A program made the position numbers and the translations under genes. The notes below the pieces were generated by a model, which saw only the letters and a program-made list of their open reading frames with translations, was not told the origin of the DNA and made no database searches. Below are positions 10,054-19,696 of a stretch of DNA of 64,000 nucleotides, one piece after another (the stretch's first letter is position 1; the number at the start of each line of letters is the position of its first letter). The DNA is from Ectopseudomonas mendocina (GTDB lineage Bacteria > Pseudomonadota > Gammaproteobacteria > Pseudomonadales > Pseudomonadaceae), in contig NZ_JADTQG010000014.1 in NCBI RefSeq assembly GCF_016008875.1, forward strand, positions 129,065-193,064, given 5' to 3'.

Positions 10054-11105
10054 GCCGCACCTCCACGGCGCCAGCGCTGCAGCATGACCAGCAACAACAG
10101 CGCGATCAGCCCGAGCAGGAGGAAGAACAGGTAGCGCGGCAGCAGCGCCCACCACCAGTCGAACAGCTTGCTGAACAGCAGCACCAGAGCGAAGCCCAGC
10201 CCGGTATTGACCACCTCGGCCCAACCGCGGCGTACGCCCAGCCAGATCACCAGCCCCGCGAGGACGAAGCCCAGCGTCTGGTAGAACGCCTCCACCCAGC
10301 GCGCCGGCCATTCGAGGTAGCTGCCCTGCCCCCAGTAGCTGAGGATCAGGATCGGCCCGAACAGGTACAGCAAGCCGACCACCCGATAGCAGGCGGCGAA
10401 ACCGATCCGTCGCGTCTGATCGATGAACTGCGGCAGCACAAACAGCAGCGCGGCAGGCAGGAAGTTCTCCGGGTGGTCATCCAGCGACCACCAGTACAAG
10501 CCCGTCCAGTCGTTCAACCGCGCAGCGAGAAACAGGCCGAAGCACAGCAACGCCGTGACCAGCAGCAGGCGCTGGCGGCATTGGTAGGCCAGCAGCAATG
10601 CCAGCGCGCCCCAGGGCAGCAGCGCCTTGTCCGAGGGCGTGATATTGAAAATCTGCCCGAGCATCGACAGGTTGAGCACGAAGCAGACGAACGCCAGCAC
10701 CGCGGCCAGTTTGGCGTAGTAACCGGAGGCGTCGCGCGCCTGCAGCCAGAAGCACAGCAGCAGGCTGCCCAGCGAGCTGCCGATCAGCACAGCGACCTGC
10801 ACACCGGCATCGAACAGGCCCCAGAACTGGTAGAAAAGGAAGAACAACCCGGCTGCCAGGGCCAGCGCACCGACCAGTGAGGCCAGGCGCATGCCCAGCG
10901 ACAGCTGGCGCGCGCGGGCATCGGCGTCGATGTCCAGAGTTTGTCGGTAGTGCGCCAGCAACTGCTCGTGATAGGCGGTCAGGCCCTGCTCCTGCTCGGT
11001 GCTCAGCTGCAACACCTGCTCGCGGCGCAGCTCGGCCAGCTCGGCACGAAATGCAGCGATGCGCTCGGCACGGCGTTGCGCCTGCTCGCGTTGCAGATCG
11101 GACAT
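10050..11105 (-). CDS. DUF2157 domain membrane protein
   Basis: 351-aa protein. The first 75 or so residues are a charged, probably coiled-coil cytoplasmic region (MSDLQREQAQRRAERIAAF), followed by about ten hydrophobic segments. The ATG at 11105 has a strong AGGGAG site; the frame is open to 11144 with no better start. It is translationally coupled to the DUF4824 gene, so the two products probably act together in the inner membrane. Function unknown. Confidence 0.78.
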   Translation of the reverse strand: MSDLQREQAQRRAERIAAFRAELAELRREQVLQLSTEQEQGLTAYHEQLLAHYRQTLDIDADARARQLSLGMRLASLVGALALAAGLFFLFYQFWGLFDAGVQVAVLIGSSLGSLLLCFWLQARDASGYYAKLAAVLAFVCFVLNLSMLGQIFNITPSDKALLPWGALALLLAYQCRQRLLLVTALLCFGLFLAARLNDWTGLYWWSLDDHPENFLPAALLFVLPQFIDQTRRIGFAACYRVVGLLYLFGPILILSYWGQGSYLEWPARWVEAFYQTLGFVLAGLVIWLGVRRGWAEVVNTGLGFALVLLFSKLFDWWWALLPRYLFFLLLGLIALLLLVMLQRWRRGGAA

Positions 11106-11147
11106 GGGCACTCCCTGGCGGCATGAATCGCCACAGCCTAGCACGCC

Positions 11148-11582
11148 TCAGCCGGCCAGCAGGCGCTCCAGCGCCGAGCGCAGCGGCTCGGGAATGCTCA
11201 CCGGACGATTACTCGCCCGATCGACGAACACATGAACGAAACGCCCGGCGGCGCAGGCCTGCTCTTCGCCGCCGCGGAAGATCGCCAGCTCGTACTGCAC
11301 CGAACTGTTGCCCAGCTTGCCGACGCGCAGGCCGACTTCGATAGCGTCAGGGAAAGCGATGGAGGCGAAGTAGTCGCAGCTGGAGCTGACCACGAAGCCG
11401 ACCACTTCGCCGCCATGAATATCCAGCCCGCCCTCGGCGATCAGGTAGGCATTCACCGCGCTGTCGAAGTAGCTGTAGTAGGTCACGTTGTTGACGTGAC
11501 CGTAGATGTCATTGTCGTGCCAGCGCGTGGTGATCGGCTGGAAGTGGCGGTAGTCGCCACGCAGGTGTTGGGGTTGGCTCAT
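11148..11582 (-). CDS. Acyl-CoA thioesterase, 4HBT/hotdog family
   Basis: 144-aa single hotdog-domain protein. The start [16 protein letters not shown] matches the catalytic segment of YbgC/FadM-type thioesterases (Asp in the D-x-D-x-x-G-H-V-N motif). It probably cleaves acyl-CoA in the cytoplasm. It lies 43 bp upstream of the DUF2157 gene on the same strand and near acyl-CoA oxidation genes at 11668-16129. Substrate not determinable. Confidence 0.85.
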   Translation of the reverse strand: MSQPQHLRGDYRHFQPITTRWHDNDIYGHVNNVTYYSYFDSAVNAYLIAEGGLDIHGGEVVGFVVSSSCDYFASIAFPDAIEVGLRVGKLGNSSVQYELAIFRGGEEQACAAGRFVHVFVDRASNRPVSIPEPLRSALERLLAG

Positions 11583-11600
11583 GATGGTCCTTGGATTGGC

Positions 11601-11662
11601 GTCGCGGCTAAAGCCCCTCCCACAGGCTGCGGCGCTCTTGTGGGAGGGGCTTTAGCCGCGAC
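11601..11662. repeat. Perfect 24-bp inverted repeat (GGCTAAAGCCCCTCCCAC family)
   Basis: Arms 11601-11624 and 11639-11662 are perfect reverse complements with a 14-base centre. It lies between the iron alcohol dehydrogenase stop and the thioesterase start. Diverged relatives are at 25156-25227 and 59576-59619. It can form a long hairpin and may end the transcript of the alcohol dehydrogenase gene, but there is no T-run. Confidence 0.8.
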
Positions 11663-11667
11663 CTGAA

Positions 11668-12831
11668 TCAGTAGGCAGCCTGATAGATGGCCAGCGCCTG
11701 CTGCTCGTTCATCTCGCGTGGGTTGTTCACCAGCAGGCGCTGCTGCAGCATGGCGTCCGCCGCCAGTGTGGGCAACATCGCTTCACCAACCCCGGCGTCG
11801 CGCAGCCGCGTCGGCAGGCCGCTGCGCTGACTGAACGCGGCCAGCGCCTCGATCAGTTGCTCGGTCTGCGCTGCGGCATTGCCCGCACGCAAACGCTCGC
11901 CCAATACCAGCGGCGCCAGCTCGGCGTACAGCGGCGCGGCCACCGGCGCGTTGAACGCCAGCACCTGCGGCAGCACCAGGGCGTTGGACAGCCCGTGGGG
12001 AATATGGAAATGCCCGCCCAGTGGGTAGGCCAGCGCATGCACCGCCGCCACCGGCGCGTTGGCGAAGGCCTGCCCGGCCAGGCAGGCGCCGAGCAGCATG
12101 GCCTGACGCGCCTCGCGGTTGCTGCCGTTTTGCACCACCTCATCGAGGTTGGCCGCCAGCAGGCGCAGCGCTTCGCGCGCCAGCAAGTCGGACAGCGGGT
12201 TCTTCTTCAGCGCGCTGGTGTAGGCCTCGATGGCATGCACCATGGCGTCGATGCCGGTGGCGGCGGTCACCGCCGCCGGCAGGCCGAGGGTCAGGTCGGC
12301 ATCGAGCAGGGCCAGATCCGGCAGCAGCAGCGGCGAAACCACGCCCATCTTGGTGGTCTCGCCCGTGGTGACGATGGCGATCGGCGTCACCTCGGAACCG
12401 GTGCCTGCGGTGGTCGGCACCTGGATCAGCGGCAAGCGCCGGCCGCGGGCATTACCCACACCGTAGATCTCGCTCAGCGCCTGGCCGCAGTCGGGATGCG
12501 CCAGCAAGGCCACCAGCTTGGCCACATCCATCGAACTGCCGCCACCGAAGCCGACCACCAGCTCGGCCCGCATCTCGCGGGCCTGGGCCACGGCCGCCAG
12601 CACCACGGCCTCGGGCGGGTCGGCCAGCACCTGGTCGAACACCTGTACGCTCATGCCGGCACGGGTGAAGCCCGGCAGCAGCGGCTCGAGCAGGCCGAGA
12701 CGGGTGATGCCGGGGTCGGTGACGATCAACACGCGCTGGGCGCCGCGCTCGCGGCACAGTTCGGCCAGGCGCAGGCTGGCGCCGGATTCGCAGAGGATCT
12801 GCGCGGTGGTGGCGAAGCTGAAGGGATGCAT
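11668..12831 (-). CDS. Iron-containing alcohol dehydrogenase
   Basis: 387-aa group III alcohol dehydrogenase. The NAD-binding GGGSSMDVAK motif is at about residues 95-104, PTTAGTGSEVT follows at about 139-149, and the metal ligands sit in the D-x3-H-x-IEAY segment and HIPHGLSNA. It oxidises an alcohol to an aldehyde or the reverse. The start at 12831 has AGAGGAG nearby. It lies downstream of, but separated by a repeat block from, acyl-CoA dehydrogenase genes. The true substrate is unknown. Confidence 0.88.
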   Translation of the reverse strand: MHPFSFATTAQILCESGASLRLAELCRERGAQRVLIVTDPGITRLGLLEPLLPGFTRAGMSVQVFDQVLADPPEAVVLAAVAQAREMRAELVVGFGGGSSMDVAKLVALLAHPDCGQALSEIYGVGNARGRRLPLIQVPTTAGTGSEVTPIAIVTTGETTKMGVVSPLLLPDLALLDADLTLGLPAAVTAATGIDAMVHAIEAYTSALKKNPLSDLLAREALRLLAANLDEVVQNGSNREARQAMLLGACLAGQAFANAPVAAVHALAYPLGGHFHIPHGLSNALVLPQVLAFNAPVAAPLYAELAPLVLGERLRAGNAAAQTEQLIEALAAFSQRSGLPTRLRDAGVGEAMLPTLAADAMLQQRLLVNNPREMNEQQALAIYQAAY

Positions 12832-12853
12832 GCTGTGCTCCTCTTGTTGTAAT

Positions 12854-13090
12854 GCCGGATGTAATCCGGGATCGGTCAGGCAAATTTCCCCGGATTACAT
12901 CCGGGCTACGATCCCTCTCCCCAGCCCTCTCCCATAAATGGGAGAGAGAGCGGTCCGAGGTAGACCTGAATAAGGCGTTATAACTCCCTCTCCCGCTTGC
13001 GGGGCCTAAGCGAAAAGAGCGAAGCACCGCTTCGCCCGCTGGAGCGCCCTGAGCTCTGCGAAGGGCAGGGGCGCAAAGCGGGGGGCTGAG
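12854..13090. repeat. Palindromic repeat block between alcohol and acyl-CoA dehydrogenases
   Basis: The first part (12854-12909) is an inverted pair of CCGGATGTAATCCGGG arms. The second part (12910-13090) starts and ends with inverted CCCTCTCCC/GGGAGAGGG arms and has an internal CCCTCTCCC stretch near 12985; it looks like a degenerate non-coding repeat. No gene was seen here. Confidence 0.65.
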
Positions 13091-13100
13091 GGAGAGGGTT

Positions 13101-14891
13101 CTAAAAGGCGAAACTGTCCTCGTCCATGGCCATAAGGCAGTCCGCACCGCCCAACAGGGCTTCGCGGTGTGCACTGGCGCGCGGCAATACGCGGCGCAGG
13201 TAGAACTCCGCACTGTGCAGCTTGGCCTGGTAGAACGCGGCCTCGCCGCTGCCGGTTTCCAGCGCATCCTGCGCCCGCGCCGCGGCTTGCAGCCAGAAGC
13301 CGGCGAGCAGCAGATAGGCCGAGTACTGGAGGAAATCCACCGAGGTGGCGCCTATCTCCTGCGGATCGCGCTGGCAGGCGGCAATCACTTCTGCGCTTAG
13401 CTCGCGCCATTCGCCCAGGCGGGCCTGCACGACGGTCGCCATGTCCTTCAGCGCCGGACGCGTGGCCTGGGCATCGCACAGCGCACTGAACTCGGCCTGC
13501 AGCGCAGACAGTTCGGCGCCGCCGTCGCCGAGCAGCTTGCGGCGGATATAGTCCAGCGCCTGGATACCGTTGGTGCCCTCGTAGAGCTGGGTGATGCGAC
13601 TGTCGCGCATCAGCTGCTCCATGCCCCATTCGCGGATGAAACCGTGCCCGCCGTAGACCTGCACGCCATGGCTGGCCACTTCCTGACCCATGTCGGTGAA
13701 GAACGCCTTGACGATGGGAATCAGCAGCGCCGCGCGCTTGCCAGCCGCCTTGCGTGCCTCGGCCGACTCCGCGCCGTGCTCCAGGTCCAGCTGGCGCGCG
13801 GTGTAGGCGGCAAGCATGCGACTGCCTTCCACCAATGTCTTCTGCGTCAGCAGCATGCGCCGCACATCGGGATGCACGATGATCGGGTCCGCTGGTTTGT
13901 CCGCTGCCTGCACGCCAGTCAGGCCACGCGACTGCAAACGCTCACGGGCATAACGCAGCGCGCCCTGGAAGGCCGCCTCGCCGATACCCAGCCCCTGCAG
14001 GCCGACCTGAAAGCGCGCGTCGTTCATCATGGTGAACATGCAGGCCAGGCCCTGGTTGGCTTCGCCCACCAGCCAACCGGTGGCGCCGTCGTAGTTCATT
14101 ACGCAGGTAGAGGCGCCCTTGATGCCCATCTTGTGCTCGATGGCCCCGCACGACAGGCTGTTGCGTTCGCCCGGCGTGCCATCGGCAGCGGCGATGAACT
14201 TCGGCACCAGCAGCAGGCTGATGCCCTTCACGCCCGCCGGGGCATCCGGCAGACGCGCCAGCACCAGATGGACGATGTTCTCGGAGAAATCCTGCTCGCC
14301 GCCGCTGATGAAGATCTTGCTGCCGCTGACCTTGTAGCTGCCATCGGCCTGCGGTTCGGCGCGGGTGCGCAGCAGCGCCAGGTCGGTGCCCGCCTGCGGC
14401 TCGGTCAGGCACATGGTGCCCGTCCATTGGCCGCTGACCAGCTTGCTCAGGTACTGCTGCTTCAGCGTTTCGCTGCCATGCTTGTGCAGCGCCAGCACGG
14501 CGCCTTCGGTCAGCCCGGAATAGACGCGGAAGGACAGCGAGGCGCCCATCAGCATCTCGTGGAAGGCGAAGGCCACCAGTTGCGGGAAGCCCTGGCCGCC
14601 ATATTCCACCGGGCCGGTCATGCTCGCCCAGCCGTTGTCCACGTATTGCCGGTAGGCCTCGGCAAAGCCCTTGGGCGTACTGACCTGGCCGTTTTCCAGG
14701 TGGCAGCCCTCCTCGTCGCTATTGCGATTGAGTGGCGCAACCTCGCCGGCCGCGAAGGCCGCGGCCTCCTCCAGCACGCCGTCGATCAACTCGCGATCCA
14801 GGCCGTTGCCCAGGCGCTCGCAATGAGCGGCTGCATCGAACAGCTCGTGCAGCACGAAGCGCATGTCACGCAATGGCGCCTGATAAGTCAT
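13101..14891 (-). CDS. Acyl-CoA dehydrogenase with extra C-terminal domain
   Basis: 596-aa FAD enzyme for the first step of fatty acyl-CoA beta-oxidation. The opening APLRDMRFVLHELFD is typical of the longer subclass. MCLTEPQAGTDL is the FAD/substrate loop, and the catalytic glutamate is probably in QLYEGTNGIQALD near residue 440. About 130 residues beyond the core form the extra C-terminal domain. The start overlaps the stop of the hydroxyacyl-CoA dehydrogenase gene by four bases, so the two form an operon. Chain-length preference cannot be read. Confidence 0.9.
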   Translation of the reverse strand: MTYQAPLRDMRFVLHELFDAAAHCERLGNGLDRELIDGVLEEAAAFAAGEVAPLNRNSDEEGCHLENGQVSTPKGFAEAYRQYVDNGWASMTGPVEYGGQGFPQLVAFAFHEMLMGASLSFRVYSGLTEGAVLALHKHGSETLKQQYLSKLVSGQWTGTMCLTEPQAGTDLALLRTRAEPQADGSYKVSGSKIFISGGEQDFSENIVHLVLARLPDAPAGVKGISLLLVPKFIAAADGTPGERNSLSCGAIEHKMGIKGASTCVMNYDGATGWLVGEANQGLACMFTMMNDARFQVGLQGLGIGEAAFQGALRYARERLQSRGLTGVQAADKPADPIIVHPDVRRMLLTQKTLVEGSRMLAAYTARQLDLEHGAESAEARKAAGKRAALLIPIVKAFFTDMGQEVASHGVQVYGGHGFIREWGMEQLMRDSRITQLYEGTNGIQALDYIRRKLLGDGGAELSALQAEFSALCDAQATRPALKDMATVVQARLGEWRELSAEVIAACQRDPQEIGATSVDFLQYSAYLLLAGFWLQAAARAQDALETGSGEAAFYQAKLHSAEFYLRRVLPRASAHREALLGGADCLMAMDEDSFAF

Positions 14892-16129
14892 ACCCTGCCC
14901 TCCTGTACGTCAGCGAAACGCTTGTTCTGTTCAGCCAGGCGCTCGATCAGCGCCGCCGGTTGCCAGTGCGCGCCGAAGCGCTCGGCCAGTTGCTGCAGCC
15001 GTTGGCGAATCACGCCGACACCTTCGCCGTCGGCCCAGGCCATGGGGCCGCCACGCTCGGCGGGAAAGCCGTAGCCGTTGAGATAGACCAGATCGATGTC
15101 GTGGCTGTTGGCGGCGATGTTCTCCTCGAGAATCTTCGCCCCCTCGTTGACCAGTGCCAGCAGGCAGCGCTCGAGAATTTCCTCGTTGCCGATCTCACGG
15201 CGGGTGAAGCCGAGGCGCTCTGATTGCATCTGCACCAGCCCGTCGACGACCGGGTCATGCTCGGCCTGGCGACTGCCGGGCGCATAGAGGTAGTAGCCCT
15301 TGCCGCTTTTCTGGCCGAAGCGACCCAGCTCGCACAGGCGGTTGTCCACTTGCACCGCCGGATCGTCCTGACCCTCGCCGGCCAGCTCACGGGCACGCCA
15401 TTCCAGGTCGATGCCGACCACGTCGTACATGCGGAACGGCCCCATGGCGAAGCCGAAGCCCTGCAGCGCCGCGTCCACCTGGTGCGGCCAGGCGCCTTCG
15501 AGCAGCAGCATGCGCGCCTCGCGCACGTAGGTGTGCAGCATTCGGTTGCCGATGAAGCCGTGGCAGTTGCCAGCGACCACCGCCACCTTGCCCATGCGCG
15601 CGCCCAGTTCCTGGGTAGCTTGCAGCACGGCCGGTGCAGTCTTCGCACCGCGGACGATCTCCAGCAGCTTCATGATGTGCGCCGGGCTGAAGAAGTGCAG
15701 GCCCAGGACGGCTTCCGGCCTTGAGGTGACGGCCGCGATGGCGTCGATATCCAGCGCCGAGGTGTTGCTGGCGAGGATGGCGCCAGGCTTCATCACCGCA
15801 TCCAACTCGCGGAAGATGTTTTGCTTGAGCTCGAGGTTCTCGTACACCGCCTCGATCACCAGGTCGGCATCGGCCAGCGCCGCATAGCCGTCCACCGCCT
15901 CGATACGCGCACGACGCGCTGCGGCTTCGGCCTCATCGATACGGCCCTTGGCGACGTTCTGCCCCCAGGTTTCCTCGGCCATCGCCAGGCCCTGCTCGAC
16001 CATCTGCGGGTTGTTGTCCAGCCACAGCACCTGCAGGCCGGCATTGGCCAGGCTGATGACGATACCGCGGCCCATGGTGCCGGCGCCGATCACGGCAGCA
16101 CAGCGAAGCGGCGAGACGAGTTTGTTCAT
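14888..16129 (-). CDS. 3-hydroxyacyl-CoA dehydrogenase
   Basis: 413-aa NAD enzyme for the third beta-oxidation step. The Rossmann motif GAGTMGRGI begins at about residue 14, SNTSALDI carries the substrate-binding serine, and GLHFFSPAHIM has the catalytic histidine. A second C-terminal 3HCDH domain is present (NGYGFPAERGGPM near 350), as in FadB/FadJ, but the hydratase part is absent. The ATG at 16129 has GAGAGGA upstream; the frame is open to 16150 but with no ribosome site there. It is divergent from the LysR gene, which probably regulates it. Confidence 0.9.
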   Translation of the reverse strand: MNKLVSPLRCAAVIGAGTMGRGIVISLANAGLQVLWLDNNPQMVEQGLAMAEETWGQNVAKGRIDEAEAAARRARIEAVDGYAALADADLVIEAVYENLELKQNIFRELDAVMKPGAILASNTSALDIDAIAAVTSRPEAVLGLHFFSPAHIMKLLEIVRGAKTAPAVLQATQELGARMGKVAVVAGNCHGFIGNRMLHTYVREARMLLLEGAWPHQVDAALQGFGFAMGPFRMYDVVGIDLEWRARELAGEGQDDPAVQVDNRLCELGRFGQKSGKGYYLYAPGSRQAEHDPVVDGLVQMQSERLGFTRREIGNEEILERCLLALVNEGAKILEENIAANSHDIDLVYLNGYGFPAERGGPMAWADGEGVGVIRQRLQQLAERFGAHWQPAALIERLAEQNKRFADVQEGRV

Positions 16130-16227
16130 TGTTGTTCCTCTCGTGCACAAACGGAAAAGCTTGGGTCACGATAAGCAAGCCGCTACTATTTTTGAAATTT
16201 AGTCTTGTGATACGACATATTCAGTAG

Positions 16228-17133
16228 ATGAATTTCAGCAATTTCGACCTCAACCTGCTGCGTGTACTCGATGCCCTGCTGCGCGAACAGAACGTCTCGC
16301 GCGCTGCCGAGCGCCTCGCGCTGAGCCAGCCGGCGGTGAGCAATGCGCTCAATCGCCTGCGCGAACTGCTCGGCGATCCGCTGCTGGTGCGCGTGGGACG
16401 GCGCATGCAGCCGACACCGCGGGCGCTGGCCCTGGAGGCGCCGATCCGCAGCGCGCTGCGTCAGCTGGAACAGAGCCTGAGCGCTGGCGAGGCCTTCGAG
16501 CCAGGCGAAAGCCGTCAGCGCTTTCGCATCGCCGTTACCGATTACGTCGAGCTGGTGTGCATGCCGCGTCTGCTCGACCGTCTCAGCCATAAGGCGCCGG
16601 GCATCGGCATCGACATTCGCCACCTCAGCCCCAGCCTGCCGATGGAAGCGCTGGACAAGGGCGAGCTGGACCTGGTGCTGGGCCGCTTCGACGAGTTGCC
16701 GGCGCGTTTCGCCCGCCGTCACTGGATGAGCGAGACGCTCAAGCTGGCGGTGCGCCGCGAGCATCCGCTGCTGCGCCGGGGCAATCTGGATCTGGACGCC
16801 TTCCTGCGCCTGCGTCACCTCTGGGTGCATGGCGGGCAGACGCGCGGCATGGTCGACCAGTGGCTGGGCGAACAGGGGCTGTCGCGGCAGATCTTCTACA
16901 CCACGCCGAACTACCTGCAGGCGGCGCATATCGTCGCCGGTAGCGAGCTGGCGGCGGTGCTGCCCACCGCCCTGGCCCGGCATTTCGCCACGCTGCTGCC
17001 ACTGCAGTTGTTCGATCTGCCCTTCAGCCTTGGGCCTTTCCACCTGGAGGTGGTCAGCCTGGCGCAACGTCAGCGCGACACCGCACTGCAATGGCTGGTC
17101 GAGGAGATCGTCGCGGTGGTTCACGACGTCTGA
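16228..17133 (+). CDS. LysR family transcriptional regulator
   Basis: 301-aa regulator. The N-terminal winged HTH is at about residues 4-62 (FDLNLLRVLDALLREQNVSRAA, then LSQPAVSNALNRLR), followed by a LysR substrate-binding domain. It is divergent from the hydroxyacyl-CoA/acyl-CoA dehydrogenase operon with a 98-bp A/T-rich gap, the usual layout for a LysR protein and its target. The inducer is unknown; an acyl-CoA compound is a guess from the neighbours. Confidence 0.88.
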   Translation: MNFSNFDLNLLRVLDALLREQNVSRAAERLALSQPAVSNALNRLRELLGDPLLVRVGRRMQPTPRALALEAPIRSALRQLEQSLSAGEAFEPGESRQRFRIAVTDYVELVCMPRLLDRLSHKAPGIGIDIRHLSPSLPMEALDKGELDLVLGRFDELPARFARRHWMSETLKLAVRREHPLLRRGNLDLDAFLRLRHLWVHGGQTRGMVDQWLGEQGLSRQIFYTTPNYLQAAHIVAGSELAAVLPTALARHFATLLPLQLFDLPFSLGPFHLEVVSLAQRQRDTALQWLVEEIVAVVHDV

Positions 17134-17136
17134 ACG

Positions 17137-17292
17137 CATGCCGGATGCAATCCGACAACGGCGGGTTACACCCGCCCTACCTGCGCTGCCCCATGCGCAC
17201 GCCCCGTAGCCCGGATGCAATCCGGGAAAACTCTGCCTGCCTACCCAAATCGAATTGCGCCACGGGCTGCGTAGGGCGGGTGCAACCCGCCA
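17137..17292. repeat. Cluster of short palindromic repeat copies
   Basis: Contains parts of the two commonest local families: CCGGATGCAATCCG at about 17141, GGCGGGTTACACCCGCCCTAC near 17159, GTAGCCCGGATGCAATCCGGG at 17206-17226 and GTAGGGCGGGTGCAACCCGCC at 17271-17291. It lies between the convergent LysR and transporter genes. No coding potential was seen. Confidence 0.75.
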
Positions 17293-17301
17293 GCCTGACG
17301 A

Positions 17302-18585
17302 TCACCCTTGCGCCTGCCGATCCGCGCGGCCGCCCAGGTACCAGCCGAGCACACCCCACAGCGCGGCGCACAGCGCCCCGACCATGGCCACCAGCCAGGC
17401 GCCGTGGCCGAGCATGTCCAGCCCGGCCTTGGCCCAGCCGCTGAGGGCATCGCCGCCGCGATAGACCACGGTGTCGAGAAAGTTCTTCGCCTTGTACTTG
17501 CTCTCGGCATCGAGCGGGGCGAAGAGCATTTCCCGCCCTGGGCGCACGAAGGCGTATTCGCCAATGCGCCGCACGATCATCAGCCCCGCCAGCATGGCGA
17601 AAGTCGGCGCCAGCGCCAGGCCGATAAAGCCCAGGCAGACCAGCGCCGGCACTAGCGATAGCAGCACCCGCACGCCGAGCTTCTGCGCCACCCGCCCGGT
17701 GATGAACAGCTGCGTCGTCAGGGCGCCGGCCTGCACGACGAAGTCGATGATGCCGAACACCCGCACCTGCGCGGCGCGATCCGGGAACAGCTCAGCCACC
17801 AGGCGCGCCTGCTCGAAGTAGAGAAAGGTGCTGACCGAGGTCAGCAGCAGGATAAAGGCACCGATGCCCAACAGATAACGCGAGCCGAGCATGCGCGTCA
17901 GGCCGCTGAATGGGTTGCCTGGCACTGGCCTGCGCGGATTCTCATTGGCCACCGCGCCGGGTCGGCCGGCGCCCTGGCGCTCGCGCCAAGCCATCAGGTA
18001 GCGCTTGAGCGCCATGGCCGCACCGAGCAGCGCCGCGGCCATCAGCATCAACCCGGACTCGCCCACCACACCGATCAAGGCAGCGCTCAACAGCGGCCCA
18101 CACAATCCGCCGACGCTGGCGCCCGCGGCGATGAAGGCGAACAGACGGCGCGCCTGGGCGCCGTCGAACACATCGGCCATCAGGCTCCAGGCCACAGAAA
18201 CAACGAACAGGTTGTAGACCGAGATCCACACGTAGAACACCCGCGCCAGCCAGACGCTGTCATGATCGAGGCGAAACAGCAGAACGAAGGCCAGCAGGTT
18301 GAGGCAGAAGAAGCCGTATACCCAGTCGATGAAATGGATGCGCGGAACTTTCGAGTTGAGCCAGGCGAACAGCGGCACCGCCAGCAGCATGACGACGAAG
18401 GTGGCGGTGAACAGCCACTGCAGGTTGTGCACCCCACCCGTGATACCCATCGCCTCGCGGATCGGCCGCAGCATGAAGTAACCGGCGAACAGGCAGAAGA
18501 ACAGGGCGAAGCCGGCCAACACCGCCGCCAGCTCCTCGGCCTCGGCATTGATTGCCCGCGCCAGGCGCCGCGAGAGCGCCTGCAT
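17302..18585 (-). CDS. MFS-type transporter, ADP/ATP-carrier-like
   Basis: 427-aa integral membrane protein with about 12 hydrophobic segments. The early GYFMLRPIREAMG stretch resembles the start of bacterial NTP/NDP-exchange (ADP/ATP carrier-like) MFS proteins. The ATG at 18585 follows the stop of the aldo/keto reductase gene by one base, so translation is probably coupled; the frame is open upstream only inside that gene. The substrate is unknown and nucleotide transport is not shown by sequence alone. Confidence 0.75.
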   Translation of the reverse strand: MQALSRRLARAINAEAEELAAVLAGFALFFCLFAGYFMLRPIREAMGITGGVHNLQWLFTATFVVMLLAVPLFAWLNSKVPRIHFIDWVYGFFCLNLLAFVLLFRLDHDSVWLARVFYVWISVYNLFVVSVAWSLMADVFDGAQARRLFAFIAAGASVGGLCGPLLSAALIGVVGESGLMLMAAALLGAAMALKRYLMAWRERQGAGRPGAVANENPRRPVPGNPFSGLTRMLGSRYLLGIGAFILLLTSVSTFLYFEQARLVAELFPDRAAQVRVFGIIDFVVQAGALTTQLFITGRVAQKLGVRVLLSLVPALVCLGFIGLALAPTFAMLAGLMIVRRIGEYAFVRPGREMLFAPLDAESKYKAKNFLDTVVYRGGDALSGWAKAGLDMLGHGAWLVAMVGALCAALWGVLGWYLGGRADRQAQG

Positions 18586-18586
18586 C

Positions 18587-19507
18587 TCAGGCGAACAGCT
18601 CGATGATGCGCTTGCGCTGCGCAGCGTCAGGCAGGCGACCCTGTCCGGCAAGAAGGTTTTCAGCCATGTAACGCGGGTTGGAGGTGGCCGGAATCACCGC
18701 ATTCACTGCCGGGTTGGCGAGGATGAACTTGAGCATCAACTGCGCCCAGGAGGTGACATCCAGCTCCACCGCGGCCCAGTCGGGCAAGTTTTGCCCCTTC
18801 ACCCGGTCGAAAAGTGCCGAGCGCTGGAACGGCCGGTTGATCAGCACCGCGATACCCTTGTCGGCGCAGTAGGGCAATAGCTCACGCTCGGCATTGCGTT
18901 CACCGATGGAGTAGTTGAACTGGACGAAATCCACCGGCTCGTTGCGCAGCACCTCGAGCAGGCGCTCATGAGCGGAATCCAGATAATGGGTGACGCCGAT
19001 GTAGCGCACCCGGCCCTGCCTCTTCAACTCGCGCAATAGGCCAAGCTGGGTGCTGGTGTCCTGCAGGTTGTGCACCTGCATCAGGTCGATGGTATCGGTG
19101 CGCAGTGCGGCGAAGCTGGCCTCGACCTGACGCTCACCGGCCGCACGCCCGGAAGAGGAAACCTTGCTGGCCAGGAACAGGCGTTTGCGCATGCCGTCCT
19201 CGGCGGCCAACGCCCCGCAAACCGCCTCGGCCCGCCCATAGCTGGGCGCGGTATCCACCAGGCTGGCGCCACCATTGACCAGCGTCTGCATGACCTCGCG
19301 CAGGGGCTGTAGCGCCTCATCGCTCATCGCCACGTCATGGGTACGCGAGGTGCCCAGGCCGACCACCGGTAGCAGCTCTCCGCTGCTGGGAATCGCCCGA
19401 CTCTGCAGGGTGCCGGAGGCGAAGGCGGACGATGGCAACCAGGGCATCAGGGCGGCTAGCGCCGTCAGGCTGGCGCTGCCTTGCAGGATTCGACGACGAC
19501 TGGGCAT
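18587..19507 (-). CDS. Tat-exported aldo/keto reductase
   Basis: 306-aa protein with a twin-arginine signal: SRRRILQGSA at 3-12, a hydrophobic core to about 28 and cleavage near AFAS. The mature part is an AKR barrel with the catalytic set D85, Y90 (DTAPSYGRAE), K115 and H146. AKRs use NAD(P)H, which is normally cytoplasmic, so a Tat-exported member is unusual; export of a prefolded, cofactor-loaded enzyme is a reasonable reading. It is coupled to the membrane transporter downstream. Confidence 0.85.
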   Translation of the reverse strand: MPSRRRILQGSASLTALAALMPWLPSSAFASGTLQSRAIPSSGELLPVVGLGTSRTHDVAMSDEALQPLREVMQTLVNGGASLVDTAPSYGRAEAVCGALAAEDGMRKRLFLASKVSSSGRAAGERQVEASFAALRTDTIDLMQVHNLQDTSTQLGLLRELKRQGRVRYIGVTHYLDSAHERLLEVLRNEPVDFVQFNYSIGERNAERELLPYCADKGIAVLINRPFQRSALFDRVKGQNLPDWAAVELDVTSWAQLMLKFILANPAVNAVIPATSNPRYMAENLLAGQGRLPDAAQRKRIIELFA

Positions 19508-19696
19508 GGCGTGGCTCCTCTCACAGTGACCGGTTGGTTATAGGCACTGACCACACGCAGACCAAGGCGTTACATCCGCAGCGGGTTCCGGGCGGAGGGG
19601 CGATGAGAGGCCGGACTGACGGCGACAGCCCGTTTATCACGGGGCGAAGAGAAGAAAGTAGGCAAGGCGCGGAGGCAATATCCGGTAATCAAAATA

